A stretch of 64,000 nucleotides of DNA from Epiperipatus broadwayi (taxonomy: Eukaryota; Onychophora; Udeonychophora; Euonychophora; Peripatidae), in NCBI GenBank assembly GCA_028023455.1, contig JAQFVV010012394.1:23950900-24014899 (forward strand), given 5' to 3'. The notes beneath the pieces were generated by a model that worked only from the letters and a program-made list of their open reading frames with translations, was not told the DNA's origin and made no database searches. Position 1 is the stretch's first letter. Every line of letters starts with the position of its first letter. The translations under genes were made by a program, and so were the position numbers. Shown here piece by piece: positions 58,501 through 61,460 of the stretch.

Positions 58501-60461
58501 AACATTTTGGCCAAAAATAAATTCATTTAGAAGAAACACTTTTAAAAGTCTCCCCACACCCACCATATCTCATTTCAGTAGATAATTAAATTGTTGAATT
58601 TGTATCATACATAGAATATTTAAAGATAATTCTTAGTTCATAAATGAGTTCATTGATTTTATATCAAGTCTCCTTGCAAAGAAATTTTTGAATTTTTTAC
58701 ACTATTATCCTGAAGATAGATTTACAATGGGAAAGAAATTTCTACCATTAAATAAGCACACTATTTATTATATATTCGAAAATCCAAACTCATTGAGATT
58801 TGATAAAGAAATATGTGCATTTCAATTTCTGAATTTAAAAACGCCTGGTATATGCTAGAAGTTCATTTCATTTATTATTTTACTGGATTGCTTTCCCTGT
58901 ATTATCTTCATCTCTCTGGATTCTCGGCATTTGAGTATCAGGAGATGAATATAACAGAGTTGGAGGAGTTGTGCCTCAAGGATCAATGGTGAGTAATTTA
59001 ATTAATAAAAAACATGCTTAAGGTGACCCTGTAAAAGATAATTCATTTGACCTTATTTCTTAAAAGAATAAGTTATCTTCAGTAGGATTATTTTAAGAAT
59101 GGTTTTTAATAAGATGTCATGACCCAAGATTTGAAAAGTGTAATTTTTTTTTTTTTACATAAGACTGAGTTTATATCCACCTAAAGATTGTTTGAATTCC
59201 ATCTTCCATAAAATACTAGCAGTTTTTGATGCAAATGGTAGGCCTGCAACATATTAATAAAGATATCGCAGGTGTTTGCGATATTTTGTCCAACACAGAA
59301 TGGCATTATTTATATTTCTAACCAGTAACATTAATGTTAGCATTAACAATTGATTCTGATTTATCACTTATTACACACACAAAAAATTATACTTTTGATT
59401 TATATTCAGACATCTATGGGAATTTTGGTTAATCTCTTATTAAACAATTTATTATTATTATTTTAAAAAAATGGGGTTAACTAATTACAAATATATATTT
59501 AGTAAAACTGACTATATATATCAAATCTGTATAGAGTTTAAAAATTGCAGCTTCTCAATTACCTAAGCATTCATTCTTAATGATATAAGGGACTTCTGCG
59601 TTTTATAGTGTAGCTCCGTAGTTTCTCTTCAGGCTATCACTCTTCTCATTTTCAATATTTTTTTGTCTTGTTTATTAAAAAAAAAATTTAATAGATCTTG
59701 TATGCTCTCTCCTTCATTAAACCTAAATTTCCCCATGATGCTTAATTGCTCATTTTGAGAAATTTTGATGTAGTCTCAAATTTGAGATGTTAGAATAAAT
59801 TATAACAAACAATGATAAATTATCACTAATGATGATAAGAATTATTCTTTGGTCATAGTATTCTGCTGTTGTTATGATATATAAAACAATATTTGAGAAG
59901 TTTTTTGCTTTTTAAATCATAGTGTAATACAGTATGAATTACATTTTATTCGAATTGACTGTTTATGTTATTAATAGAATCAAAATAGTATTTAATTTTT
60001 AAAATTATATATATATTCATTCAATTCACATCATTATTTGGTTTTCACCACAAGTTACATTTTATCATATCATCATCTTAACATTACATATCTTTAAAGA
60101 CATTAAATGCTTTACAGCTTTTTGTGTTAATGATGTTCTTATTAACATAAGATAGTTATTCGAAAAACACCTACTTCTTTGTATAACACTGAGAAGGGTT
60201 GGAAATGAGATCGATTCCAGACTGATTTCTAGGAAATTTTTATTGGTATTCTTTATAAACTACAAATTAGTTGAGAAAGAAAAGTATTAATTATTAAGTT
60301 AACTTTTGTTATTCATAAAATTTGTAGTATTTTTAACTAGTCTTATAATTATTATATTTTCAAATTAATTGATTTTTGGTATTTTGGTTATATCATAGAC
60401 TCCATGTGAAGACAATAAAGACTTTGCAATTTTGAGGTTCCATGCTGGTCCACCTTATGAG
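7442..60461 (+). CDS. CACTIN: cactin homologue, 16 internal coding exons, both ends missing
   Basis: Cactin is a conserved nuclear protein of the spliceosome. In Drosophila it was found as a partner of the IkappaB protein Cactus in Rel signalling. The coding join is 7442-7511, 9289-9342, 14180-14326, 14474-14545, 18118-18180, 20261-20315, 20550-20638, 25113-25266, 28602-28745, 38165-38274, 42177-42334, 46162-46351, 50313-50471, 50928-51011, 55473-55523 and 60399-60461. It gives about 554 codons without a stop. Identity rests on recalled family sequence: ETPEEKR/RRLAKK and MGW-EEYMGYTN near the start, KPIDLLA-YISAED and EMHEPYT in the middle domain, and YRPRKPR-FNRVHTGFEWNK, NPPPKIVQGYKFN-FYPDLIDK and DNKDFAILRFHAGPPYE in the C-terminal cactin domain. 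Vertebrate cactin is about 750 residues. Missing are the Arg/Ser-rich N-terminus (about 150 residues) and the last ~40 residues. Every intron is GT-AG. I see no frameshift or premature stop, so the gene looks functional. Confidence 0.97.
8345..8640 (-). mobile_element. RTE-like LINE relic (copy B), reverse transcriptase start
   Basis: Read on the minus strand this gives EVINALGKIKNDKSTEINKI followed by PVEVLKS, matching the GKSPGxDxIPAELLK block at the start of LINE reverse transcriptases. It is antisense to cactin, within the intron 7512-9288, and broken by stops. Confidence 0.65.
8770..8935. repeat. dispersed repeat family R1, copy 1
   Basis: A block beginning ggctttattgctcgggagtt, then caaggag-like text and gcatgaaa-catgcag. 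Relatives occur at 24125-24235 and 26335-26460. It is less AT-rich than the surrounding intron. Nature unknown. Confidence 0.6.
9289..9342 (+). CDS. CACTIN: cactin coding exon b
   Basis: This 54-bp phase-0 exon lies between taatttag and gtaagaac. Its 18 codons read EAKERKRKERMGWDEEYM, a highly charged stretch ending in the conserved MGW-EEYM motif. Confidence 0.96.
9343..12609. other. first part of the 4.8 kb intron, mostly unexplained
   Basis: AT-rich intron DNA. Around 9738-9776 is a weak match (ctgaagaagagagg...ttgaaac) to the Penelope-like tail motif seen at 13955-13980. Around 11590-11640, cctacaatccatagat on the minus strand next to a gtgggta block resembles hAT-type MITE ends, but it is too short to call. 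11640-12120 has fewer homopolymers and may be an old transposon I cannot name. Confidence 0.4.
12610..12935 (-). mobile_element. mariner-derived MITE, copy 2, one end lost
   Basis: The left end (gtcaaaaggtaactagttctc, then ccaag-ttcctgcagtgcc) matches copies 1 and 3. The minus strand at 12737-12934 encodes NYANIKFCFKLG and then a degraded helix-turn-helix, the N-terminus of a mariner-type transposase. It then joins straight to the far end, as in copy 1. The expected second inverted repeat beyond 12935 was not found. Confidence 0.8.
13533..14105. repeat. dispersed repeat family R2, copy 1, split by an insertion
   Basis: Shared with 24296-24530: atgtaacca-gcaa-a-t-aattaaaattg, the cttaacatga-t-agcc/caaa block, ttaatt-gttgtct and gctgc-atagaaattttatc. 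Copy 1 is interrupted at 13861-14075, where copy 2 is continuous. It also has extra sequence around 13630-13750. Confidence 0.7.
13861..14075 (-). mobile_element. nested insertion with 22-bp inverted repeats
   Basis: The 10-mer ttgttgtcta occurs at 13851-13860 and 14066-14075, flanking the insert, and the uninterrupted family copy at 24.5 kb shows the site once. Perfect 22-bp inverted repeats (tatataaatgcaatttattc...) lie at 13859-13880 and 13993-14014. Between them the minus strand carries ctgaagaagactgcaggaca followed by ttgaaacg. A similar motif occurs in the 58.1 kb Penelope-like 3' end, so this may be a 3' fragment of such an element. It lies about 100 bp before exon c. Confidence 0.7.
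14180..14326 (+). CDS. CACTIN: cactin coding exon c
   Basis: This exon has 49 codons in phase 0, with acceptor atgttttag and donor gtatga. It encodes the conserved GYTNADNPFGD segment, then LLDTFVWNKKLEKEG, where the cactin middle domain begins. It lies 147 bp before the next exon, the shortest intron in the gene. Confidence 0.97.
14474..14545 (+). CDS. CACTIN: cactin coding exon d
   Basis: This exon has 24 codons, starting RELEKVKKRRLEREQER and ending REEEL before donor gtaatt. It is a charged, probably coiled-coil part of the middle domain. Two AGs compete as acceptor (tatag and tatagag). The first was chosen because it keeps residue spacing relative to known cactins. Using the second would shift the frame. 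Confidence 0.93.
14546..17846. other. intron stretch without recognised genes
   Basis: AT-rich intron. A (TA)n run lies at 15342-15358. A less AT-rich patch at 16060-16250, containing gcgccatcacgcggttgaca, resembles nothing I can name. 17140-17240 shares weak similarity with 26460-26580 and with 43170-43640 (family R3). Confidence 0.5.
17864..17978 (-). mobile_element. tRNA-derived SINE
   Basis: On the minus strand the body holds a polymerase III A-box (tggtcgagagg) and B-box (gagttcgcgtcc), with 5' and 3' ends (cattggt/accaatg) still pairing like an acceptor stem. A 13-bp block (ggattgcgagttc) is duplicated just before the B-box. The A-rich tail appears as a T run at 17859-17869. The 17-bp target duplication actcgctattgattttt is perfect at 17847-17863 and 17979-17995, so the insertion is fairly young. 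The head looks Ser/Leu-tRNA-like but is too altered to be a functional tRNA. Confidence 0.85.
18118..18180 (+). CDS. CACTIN: cactin coding exon e
   Basis: Acceptor ttttatag and donor agt|gtaagt bound 21 codons, QRLQREKEAAQFKEWEAQED plus S. This continues the helical charged segment and ends in the conserved EAQED. The phase is 0 on both sides. Confidence 0.96.
18181..19794. other. intron stretch with a weak internal repeat
   Basis: 18400-18445 and 18505-18550 share a-taacta-ata-ctgtttactga, and a relative lies at 44150-44200. The rest is AT-rich with long T runs. The short open frames here show no family resemblance. Confidence 0.4.
19795..20005. mobile_element. foldback MITE of the TTAA family, right end lost
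   Basis: Starts acaggcaaaactctccatac, as in the complete copy at 49394. Internally it is a long palindrome: aatcaatggatgcc-agaaggcc and ctactcatccaatatcccag are mirrored by ctgggg-atattggatgagta and ggccttctcgcatccattga. The right terminus (gttttgcctgt) is missing. The preceding tetramer is TTGA rather than TTAA. Confidence 0.75.
20261..20315 (+). CDS. CACTIN: cactin coding exon f
   Basis: A tttttctag acceptor precedes FHLKQAKLRSKIRIQNGR. The donor is agag|gtgagt. The exon carries 18 codons plus one base. That base joins the next exon to form an Ala codon, giving the conserved GRAKPIDLLA across the splice. Confidence 0.96.
20550..20638 (+). CDS. CACTIN: cactin coding exon g
   Basis: This exon completes the Ala codon and encodes KPIDLLANYISAEDEDLTV, then EMHEPYTYLN. 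These are among the most conserved blocks of the family. Donor aat|gtaaat is phase 0. The intron before it is only 234 bp. Confidence 0.97.
20831..21085 (-). mobile_element. RTE-like LINE 3' fragment (copy C)
   Basis: On the minus strand this matches the 3' end shared by copies A, F, G and H: the C-terminal tail region and the closing GATGA-type repeats. It is inside the intron after exon g and has no intact frame. Confidence 0.65.
21086..22499. other. intron stretch without recognised features
   Basis: AT-rich DNA with no coding similarity or repeat structure that I can support. Confidence 0.5.
22500..22805 (+). mobile_element. RTE-like LINE 3' fragment (copy D)
   Basis: The same tail as copy A, sense orientation: mtgttagaagtaa at the start, then the degraded I-RGAGLDILLEE region, ending in gatcaataatgattgaaaatg. 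Copy E follows 60 bp later in the same orientation. Confidence 0.65.
22868..23095 (+). mobile_element. RTE-like LINE 3' fragment (copy E)
   Basis: Starts at gttgggctggatatattc and is better preserved than copy D: RRDDNRWTIEILNWIPRDCK reads in frame. It ends in a gttgttgatgatgat tail. Together with copy D it forms a head-to-tail pair of 3' fragments. Confidence 0.65.
23842..24004 (+). mobile_element. possible Penelope-like 3' tail fragment
   Basis: ctatgaatatgaggca followed by cctcaaaaacgttaagc resembles one arm of the foldback at 29925-30269 (ctatgaatatgaggcaaatg, cctcgaaagtgcttagc). An upstream cgaagaaatgggcta also resembles that arm. Assignment is inference. Confidence 0.4.
24125..24235. 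repeat. dispersed repeat family R1, copy 2
   Basis: gactttatcgcttgggagttc, then gaattggaatctg and gcatgaaagcatatagagca correspond to the copy at 8770-8935. Confidence 0.55.
24296..24530. repeat. dispersed repeat family R2, copy 2 (uninterrupted)
   Basis: Matches 13533-14105 but lacks the insertion found there, so it serves as the empty-site reference. Confidence 0.65.
24740..24850 (-). mobile_element. possible tRNA-derived SINE
   Basis: The minus strand has a B-box-like gagttcaagccc after tgtggggagcttaggtct, with a weak A-box (tggtcatgtg) about 50 bp earlier. No target duplication was seen. Different from the SINE at 17864. Confidence 0.35.
25113..25266 (+). CDS. CACTIN: cactin coding exon h
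   Basis: Encodes GLTITDLEDLLEDIKVYMEL, then EQGKNVDYWRD and TEDELNKLRKL. It has 51 codons plus one base. The acceptor is aaattttag and the donor aaag|gtatta. The matching blocks in other cactins are very similar, so the exon borders are secure. Confidence 0.97.
25370..26015. repeat. direct repeat pair, about 180 bp each
   Basis: 25370-25565 and 25845-26015 share (c)ataaactttaataactaata, the gatgctagat-block, tatccaa-a, tttatggctttc-t-agt, ttggatctt and ggatctaatgcac-tt. Part of it resembles the centre of the 19.8 kb foldback (tagtgc-tactcatccaatat). This suggests two decayed copies of one element. Confidence 0.55.
26051..26063. repeat. G13 homopolymer
   Basis: A run of 13 G, striking in such AT-rich DNA. 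It may be variable in length or a sequencing/assembly weak point. Confidence 0.9.
26335..26580. repeat. decayed repeats: family R1 copy 3 and family R3
   Basis: tttattgctcagggagttcac at about 26345 matches the 8.8 kb and 24.1 kb copies. 26460-26580 (gataccagatg-like, then ttgtcaatgagg-ttttgg) resembles 17140-17240 and 43170-43640. Confidence 0.45.
26581..28601. other. intron stretch without recognised features
   Basis: AT-rich sequence leading to exon i. No coding similarity or clear repeats seen. Confidence 0.5.
28602..28745 (+). CDS. CACTIN: cactin coding exon i
   Basis: The first two bases complete a Val codon. The exon then encodes DGRDRRDGINPSVATEV and STVFKGKSQIQLIIIQQQIE, and ends one base into a Gly codon before gtaagt. 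The VFKGK followed by Q-L--I---IE pattern is typical of cactin. The following intron is the longest in the gene (28746-38164) and full of retroelement relics. Confidence 0.96.
28880..28950 (-). mobile_element. possible Penelope-like tail fragment
   Basis: gacaattttgactgtctaac followed by agtcttcttcagga matches the ctgaagaagact...gacaa motif of the 13.9 kb and 58.1 kb elements. Confidence 0.4.
29335..30730 (-). mobile_element. RTE-like LINE relic (copy F), split by a foldback
   Basis: The left part (29335-29924) matches the 3' end and C-terminal region of copy H. The right part (30270-30730) continues with the next reverse transcriptase segment, co-linear with 51800-52130. The break is filled by the inverted repeat 29925-30269, so the foldback arrived after the LINE. 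No intact frame. Confidence 0.75.
29925..30269. mobile_element. 345-bp foldback (near-perfect inverted repeat)
   Basis: Two arms of about 166 bp around a short loop (tcatttgcatat). Outer ends read ttaatatacaaattaaaaag and its complement. The arms differ at only a few positions, mostly C/T or G/A, plus a 3-bp gap. Each arm contains tgcctcatattcatag and gctaagcgctttcgagg (or its variant), a tail-like motif also seen near 23960 and 26270. It would make a long double-stranded hairpin in cactin pre-mRNA. Confidence 0.9.
30830..33000 (+). mobile_element. jockey/CR1-like LINE relic, reverse transcriptase
   Basis: Frames are broken, but the order of motifs is that of one reverse transcriptase: GPGAVSILPEILKNLG near 31615, KLVERIILSRI near 31825, NNLPEIEYRKFIYADDIV ending in the catalytic YADD at 32194-32205, then FKDWGL-FNPMKL and the FHLNNRK / LGVTF / RSKVNSRNN-F-KLT-TTW blocks to about 32540. 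The family's LNNR and LTGTTWG motifs are recognisable from memory. A second fragment of the same family lies at 48295-48770. Confidence 0.8.
33380..33815 (+). mobile_element. Penelope-like element relic with GIY-YIG domain
   Basis: 33508-33675 encodes NINYGNCNMIYLEHTEKQLD, then KRAKEYKNAI and GDKSALYIHY. This follows the C-x-C..IY-G-T-R-L--R--EH--AI---SA---H layout of the GIY-YIG endonuclease that closes Penelope-type reverse transcriptases. The key first motif is decayed (YLEHT for YIGET). Downstream RKIYETNYIN and NCVNLYKTSLNL fit the typical C-terminal end. Confidence 0.75.
33870..33955. mobile_element. TTAA-family MITE fragment
   Basis: acaagccttctggcaaacat, then tgattactctggtt and gtggcactactatatg match the right half of the complete copy at 49394-49552. 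Both termini are missing. Confidence 0.65.
33960..34235 (+). mobile_element. LINE ORF2 fragment (unnamed family)
   Basis: A frame of about 87 codons rich in K, E and R ends in ELERWRNSMESKKSLNILCQ. The W-x-x-x-M-x-x-K-x-S-L pattern resembles the region before the C-terminal zinc knuckle of some LINEs, and may belong to the same element as 36640-37290. Inference. Confidence 0.5.
34689..34907 (+). other. unexplained open frame, 72 codons
   Basis: A less AT-rich stretch with a Trp/Phe/Leu-rich frame that repeats a D/HSFFLW-type pattern (WDSFFLWQPFW, SHSFLW). The underlying DNA repeats gattcattcttt-like blocks, so it is more likely a degenerate repeat than a gene. Confidence 0.3.
35020..35225 (-). 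mobile_element. GC-rich patch, probable transposon fragment
   Basis: About 200 bp of near-balanced composition in otherwise AT-rich DNA. On the minus strand one frame reads GGWNWRGHILAAWDRERAMH followed by RLVVYPTVILLES. The W-W-GH... start recalls the tail of LINE-encoded proteins, but I cannot name the family. Confidence 0.4.
35541..35560. repeat. (TA)n microsatellite
   Basis: Ten TA units, followed by cgtacatacg. Confidence 0.9.
36360..36440 (-). mobile_element. possible tRNA-derived SINE head
   Basis: On the minus strand ggtagagcg, tggctagctcagtcactcta and gggtcttcaaatggg resemble tRNA A-box and B-box text in rearranged order. No target duplication was identified. Confidence 0.35.
36640..37290 (+). 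mobile_element. LINE ORF2 C-terminus with CCHC zinc knuckle
   Basis: The frame 36711-37190 (159 codons) is the longest open frame in the window. It contains LLFKARTGSL, then CKLCKEGIENIRHLLIEC, a C-x2-C-x8-H-x4-C knuckle at residues 79-96 of that frame, typical of the end of LINE reverse transcriptases. After the stop, a short tail ends in repeated acatc units (about 37270-37285), as at LINE 3' ends. The unbroken frame suggests a younger copy than its neighbours, 5'-truncated. Confidence 0.75.
38165..38274 (+). CDS. CACTIN: cactin coding exon j
   Basis: Acceptor aatgtatag and donor cag-like gag|gtattt bound this exon. It encodes (G)YWESLLLQLKAVMARVRLRD and then RHQENLRRKLYQLKQE. The YWE-LL-QL and ARxRLRxRH motifs mark the end of the middle domain. 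It joins the next exon in phase 0. Confidence 0.97.
38330..38690 (-). mobile_element. RTE-like LINE 3' fragment (copy G)
   Basis: Starts 55 bp after exon j. atcatcagctattatcaatc, the rc of the RTE-like 3' tail, is followed by the tail region (tctttcagtttaagacttca...), co-linear with 51210-51560. Confidence 0.65.
38691..40235. other. intron stretch without recognised features
   Basis: AT-rich DNA. No coding similarity or repeat structure that I can support. Confidence 0.5.
40236..40800 (-). mobile_element. mariner-derived MITE, copy 3
   Basis: Inverted ends: gcaaaaatgactgattctct at the left against the complement of agagaaccagtcaccttttt and gcacacc at the right. The minus-strand interior reads EYANVK, then IATEMFEMIQNVL, matching the transposase start and helix-turn-helix (TATETFEM). 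It has the same jump to the other end as copies 1 and 2. A second partial end follows at 40740-40790. Confidence 0.75.
40801..42176. other. intron stretch, one less AT-rich block
   Basis: 41280-41520 is less AT-rich and shares aggtttgcttycgg with the window start (about 70-85). Possibly an old element. The rest is AT-rich with nothing recognised. Confidence 0.4.
42177..42334 (+). CDS. CACTIN: cactin coding exon k, variable acidic/proline linker
   Basis: This exon has 52 codons plus two bases. It opens with QGVESTPLFPI, matching the family's VES-PLFPI, then becomes low in conservation: a PPPPLP run, a Ser-rich stretch and an acidic end. Position IKVE fits the sumoylation consensus (hydrophobic-K-x-E). 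Human cactin has LKQE in the equivalent linker, so a modification site is a reasonable inference. The donor is atga|gtaagt. An internal aag|gtatct could act as an alternative donor. Confidence 0.9.
42335..43169. other. intron stretch without recognised features
   Basis: AT-rich sequence after exon k with nothing I can support. Confidence 0.5.
43170..43640. repeat. direct repeat pair, family R3
   Basis: 43175-43310 and 43505-43640 share gccat-tagtgt-agct, aattatta, tgtatataaaat-cct, gtatttgaactccca, ttctgg-ttt and agacct. Related text lies near 17140 and 26460. Confidence 0.6.
44504..44851. repeat. 95-bp perfect inverted repeat plus 42-bp direct repeats
   Basis: Arms 44546-44640 and 44757-44851 are exact reverse complements over 95 bp (ctgcatgatatattttgggt... 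and its complement). A 42-bp direct repeat (tttaatacaaccataagtat...) occurs at 44504-44545, abutting the left arm, and at 44673-44714, inside the spacer. Perfect identity points to a recent event or ongoing conversion. No transposon motif recognised. Confidence 0.9.
45188..45770. repeat. diverged direct duplication, about 200 bp each
   Basis: 45188-45400 and 45568-45770 share ttattgataat-aaatattt, gggaattyc, gttataatc-a-tt-aaatt, cagccaatt-aaa, ggttgt/cagttgt and attgtctgagctatt in the same order. Confidence 0.7.
46162..46351 (+). CDS. CACTIN: cactin coding exon l
   Basis: One base completes a Glu codon, then 63 codons follow. They include EAVITEESLLELSYEEYDAG, GYSPKRL and ITDPEEDQKRLYFARQQVM. 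The EEYDAG-YSP motif is characteristic. Acceptor atatgcag and donor gaa|gtaagt agree with phase 0 downstream. Confidence 0.96.
46352..48294. other. very T-rich intron stretch
   Basis: Long T runs and a (TA)n run at 47896-47919. Short similar blocks (tctgca-ttattttt, atgcagacattttatttttg) recur between 46940 and 47480, suggesting an old tandem array. The open frames here come from T-rich composition. Confidence 0.4.
48295..48770 (+). mobile_element. jockey/CR1-like LINE relic, second copy
   Basis: Co-linear with 32060-32580: ttccaatagaaaaattcaat, the shortened FRKF region lacking the YADD segment, ttttcaaagcctggattctta, aactgaatataaccttctat and gcattacttaga. More decayed than the first copy and internally deleted. 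Confidence 0.65.
48771..49393. other. intron stretch without recognised features
   Basis: 48780-48840 on the minus strand (gcagccaacctaaaacc... ggttggcagtact) faintly resembles hAT MITE ends. Otherwise AT-rich. Confidence 0.35.
49394..49552. mobile_element. complete 159-bp MITE with TTAA target sites
   Basis: Begins acaggcaaaactcaccatac and ends with its imperfect complement gtatggaaagttttgcctgt. TTAA flanks both sides (49390-49393 and 49553-49556). TTAA duplication is known for piggyBac and Kolobok transposons; the termini do not let me choose. Its interior is a deletion derivative of the larger palindrome at 19795-20005. Confidence 0.8.
49916..50150. repeat. tandem duplication of a 114-bp unit
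   Basis: Units start at 49916 and 50030: tttagga, a purine run, tcgttactaatataagta, then cttatgccctttacac, tacaagactttatct and aaaacarctccct. A third, decayed unit follows to about 50250. It lies just upstream of exon m. Confidence 0.85.
50313..50471 (+). CDS. CACTIN: cactin coding exon m, start of C-terminal domain
   Basis: This exon has 53 codons. It encodes SSEERAFEREARKGMTDDEA, then YLWSDKYRPRKPRYFNRVHT, which opens the C-terminal cactin domain. Acceptor atgttgcag and donor aca|gtaagt are phase 0. A tandemly duplicated intronic block lies directly upstream (49916-50150). Confidence 0.97.
50928..51011 (+). CDS. CACTIN: cactin coding exon n
   Basis: This exon has 28 codons: GFEWNKYNQTHYDMD, then NPPPKIVQGYKFN. 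It is part of the C-terminal domain and nearly invariant in animals. Acceptor tcattttag and donor aat|gtaagg bound it. Confidence 0.98.
51205..52330 (-). mobile_element. RTE-like LINE relic (copy H), the longest C-terminal half
   Basis: Read on the minus strand from 52330 down, it covers the later reverse transcriptase and the C-terminal tail. The frame 51485-51739 encodes DEINRRIKLGCSAFGRNN, then KVFNKYVLSVLTYGSETWTL and RLQTTQRSMEKCMLGVTRRD. This is the standard LINE region after the catalytic core. Upstream, ILDFNQPKEQAGF and KAFDS/TFDS-like text near 52090-52250 mark earlier motifs. Starts about 190 bp after exon n. Confidence 0.85.
52331..53335. other. intron stretch without recognised features
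   Basis: AT-rich DNA. The first 200 bp may be more of copy H, too decayed to prove. Confidence 0.4.
53336..53762 (-). mobile_element. LTR-like sequence, 427 bp
   Basis: Bounded by TG...CA in both readings (tgtgaccggtctcc ... ttataatatca). On the minus strand it is preceded by aacggggga, a polypurine-tract-like run, and contains ttatataagg (TATA-like, 53731-53740) and aataaataaagc (polyA signal-like, near 53405). It is markedly less AT-rich than the surrounding intron. The TATA lies unusually close to the edge. No second LTR was found, so a solo LTR or truncated element is possible. Confidence 0.45.
53763..55140. mobile_element. compositionally distinct neighbour of the LTR-like block
   Basis: Contains gcacgcacatacacgcattc, cgcactcgcac, an 11-bp inverted repeat (gagcgtcgatc, 54594-54604 and 54637-54647), tggtcgtagcttccggagga and cccccgcggc, all unlike the intron around it. 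The minus frame 54320-54565 (81 codons) matches nothing I know. Possibly the interior of a retroelement ending in the LTR-like block. No gag, protease or integrase motif seen. Confidence 0.35.
55473..55523 (+). CDS. CACTIN: cactin coding exon o (51 bp)
   Basis: A 17-codon exon, IFYPDLIDKTLTPEYTL, between ttttttgtag and gtgagt. It is the smallest exon of the gene and sits between introns of about 4.5 and 4.9 kb. Confidence 0.97.
55990..56065 (-). mobile_element. short RTE-like LINE fragment (copy J)
   Basis: tccaactttaatctagttgg, then agcttctcttctccatatca matches the same region of copies F and H. Confidence 0.5.
56757..58184. mobile_element. 1.4 kb palindrome of two Penelope-like 3' ends
   Basis: Arms of about 700 bp mirror around 57480. 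The right arm (+) encodes RKIKEAILIKNIKPNLNRDF followed by G near 57510-57575, the conserved C-terminal end of Penelope-like reverse transcriptases. The left arm encodes the same on the minus strand. Each arm then runs outward through about 500 bp of AT-rich 3' region to a ctgatgatgactgcaggaca motif and a common end (agaaagtt...tatgat). The 12-mer aagttgtacttc lies at 56710-56721 and at 58185-58196, abutting the right end; on the left, 35 bp separate it from the arm. The arms differ at scattered sites. Confidence 0.85.
58185..60398. other. intron stretch without recognised features
   Basis: AT-rich DNA before exon p. 58260-58990 has fewer homopolymers and may be old LINE sequence, but no motif can be named. 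Confidence 0.4.
60399..60461 (+). CDS. CACTIN: cactin coding exon p (last in window)
   Basis: This exon has 21 codons, TPCEDNKDFAILRFHAGPPY plus E, then donor gag|gtaagt. The family continues for about 40 residues after this point, ending in an aromatic/basic tail. No exon encoding that tail was recognised between 60462 and 64000, so the terminal exon and 3' UTR lie outside the window. Confidence 0.97.
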
Positions 60462-60659
60462 GTAAGTAATTCTTAATTTTTATTGTACATTAATATAATT
60501 TAGAGTTATAAAATTGATGTTGTGAAACTATATTATAAATAAGATTTTGGAGAGTTAATTTATCAAATTTAAATAAACTGAACAATTTCCTTCATATACC
60601 AAGATATTGTTTTACATTTTTAAGAGTAATATTATCTTCTATAGCTTTCCTTGCCAATT

Positions 60660-61460
60660 GACAATTATATTTTTTCTACTGTTAACTTTTTTATGTGTTT
60701 TTACAAAACTTTAGATATTCAATTTTTTTTTAATGGATCACTTTTTTAAATGTTTACAATTCCATCTTTTCTTCATACATTTGTCTTGTCTCAATATAAA
60801 ATTTACTGGTAAATCAGTAATTTTTTTGCACTAGTTCTCTTTCTTGCTTTCTTAATAGTATCAATTACCACTTTCTTATAGATTTCAATTGTGAATTATC
60901 TTCAAAGTTTCTTAATATTTTAAAATGATTTCTAAGTTTTAAAATCATTGGAGTGTTTCTGAAAGTTAGGAATATCAAGTCCTTTCATCTTATTAGTAAT
61001 GTCATTCAAGTCTGAATCATCTTCAAAAGTACTAGTTTAAATTCACTGAAGTATTTCTGAAATTCATATCTTCTGTTAGTCAAAATAAAATTTAATTCAA
61101 CCATATTTTCATTTGGATGTTTTCATGTTCATTTATGTTTTGCATTTTACTTGAAGAAAAAATTCATAATGTATAGTTTTTCTTTTTTTGAAAACTCCAC
61201 AAGTCTGTATTCTCTTTCATTTCTATCACCATAACAATATTTACCCATAGCACTTTCATCTTTTAATTGTTTACCAATTTTAGCATTAAATTCTGTCATG
61301 ATAATTTTAAAATATTGATTCTTATCAAGTGTTATACAAGTAGATTGCCATTAATTCAAAATCTCTGGAGAAGAGCTTTTGTGGATTTGGGAATTTTTTA
61401 TATTTCAACAATAAATCTTTTTCCCCTCATTATAAATACAAATTCTGCCAAAAATTAACG
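60660..61460 (-). mobile_element. RTE-like LINE relic (copy I), endonuclease domain
   Basis: On the minus strand from 61330 down: KIIMTEFNAKIGK (usual IMGDFNAKIG), then SAMGKYCYGDRNEREYRLVE, then a decayed stretch to DIPNFQKHSNDFK and KKARKRTSAKK. This is the apurinic-endonuclease-like N-terminal half, complementary to what copy H preserves. Frames are largely open, with a few stops. Starts about 200 bp after exon p. Confidence 0.8.
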
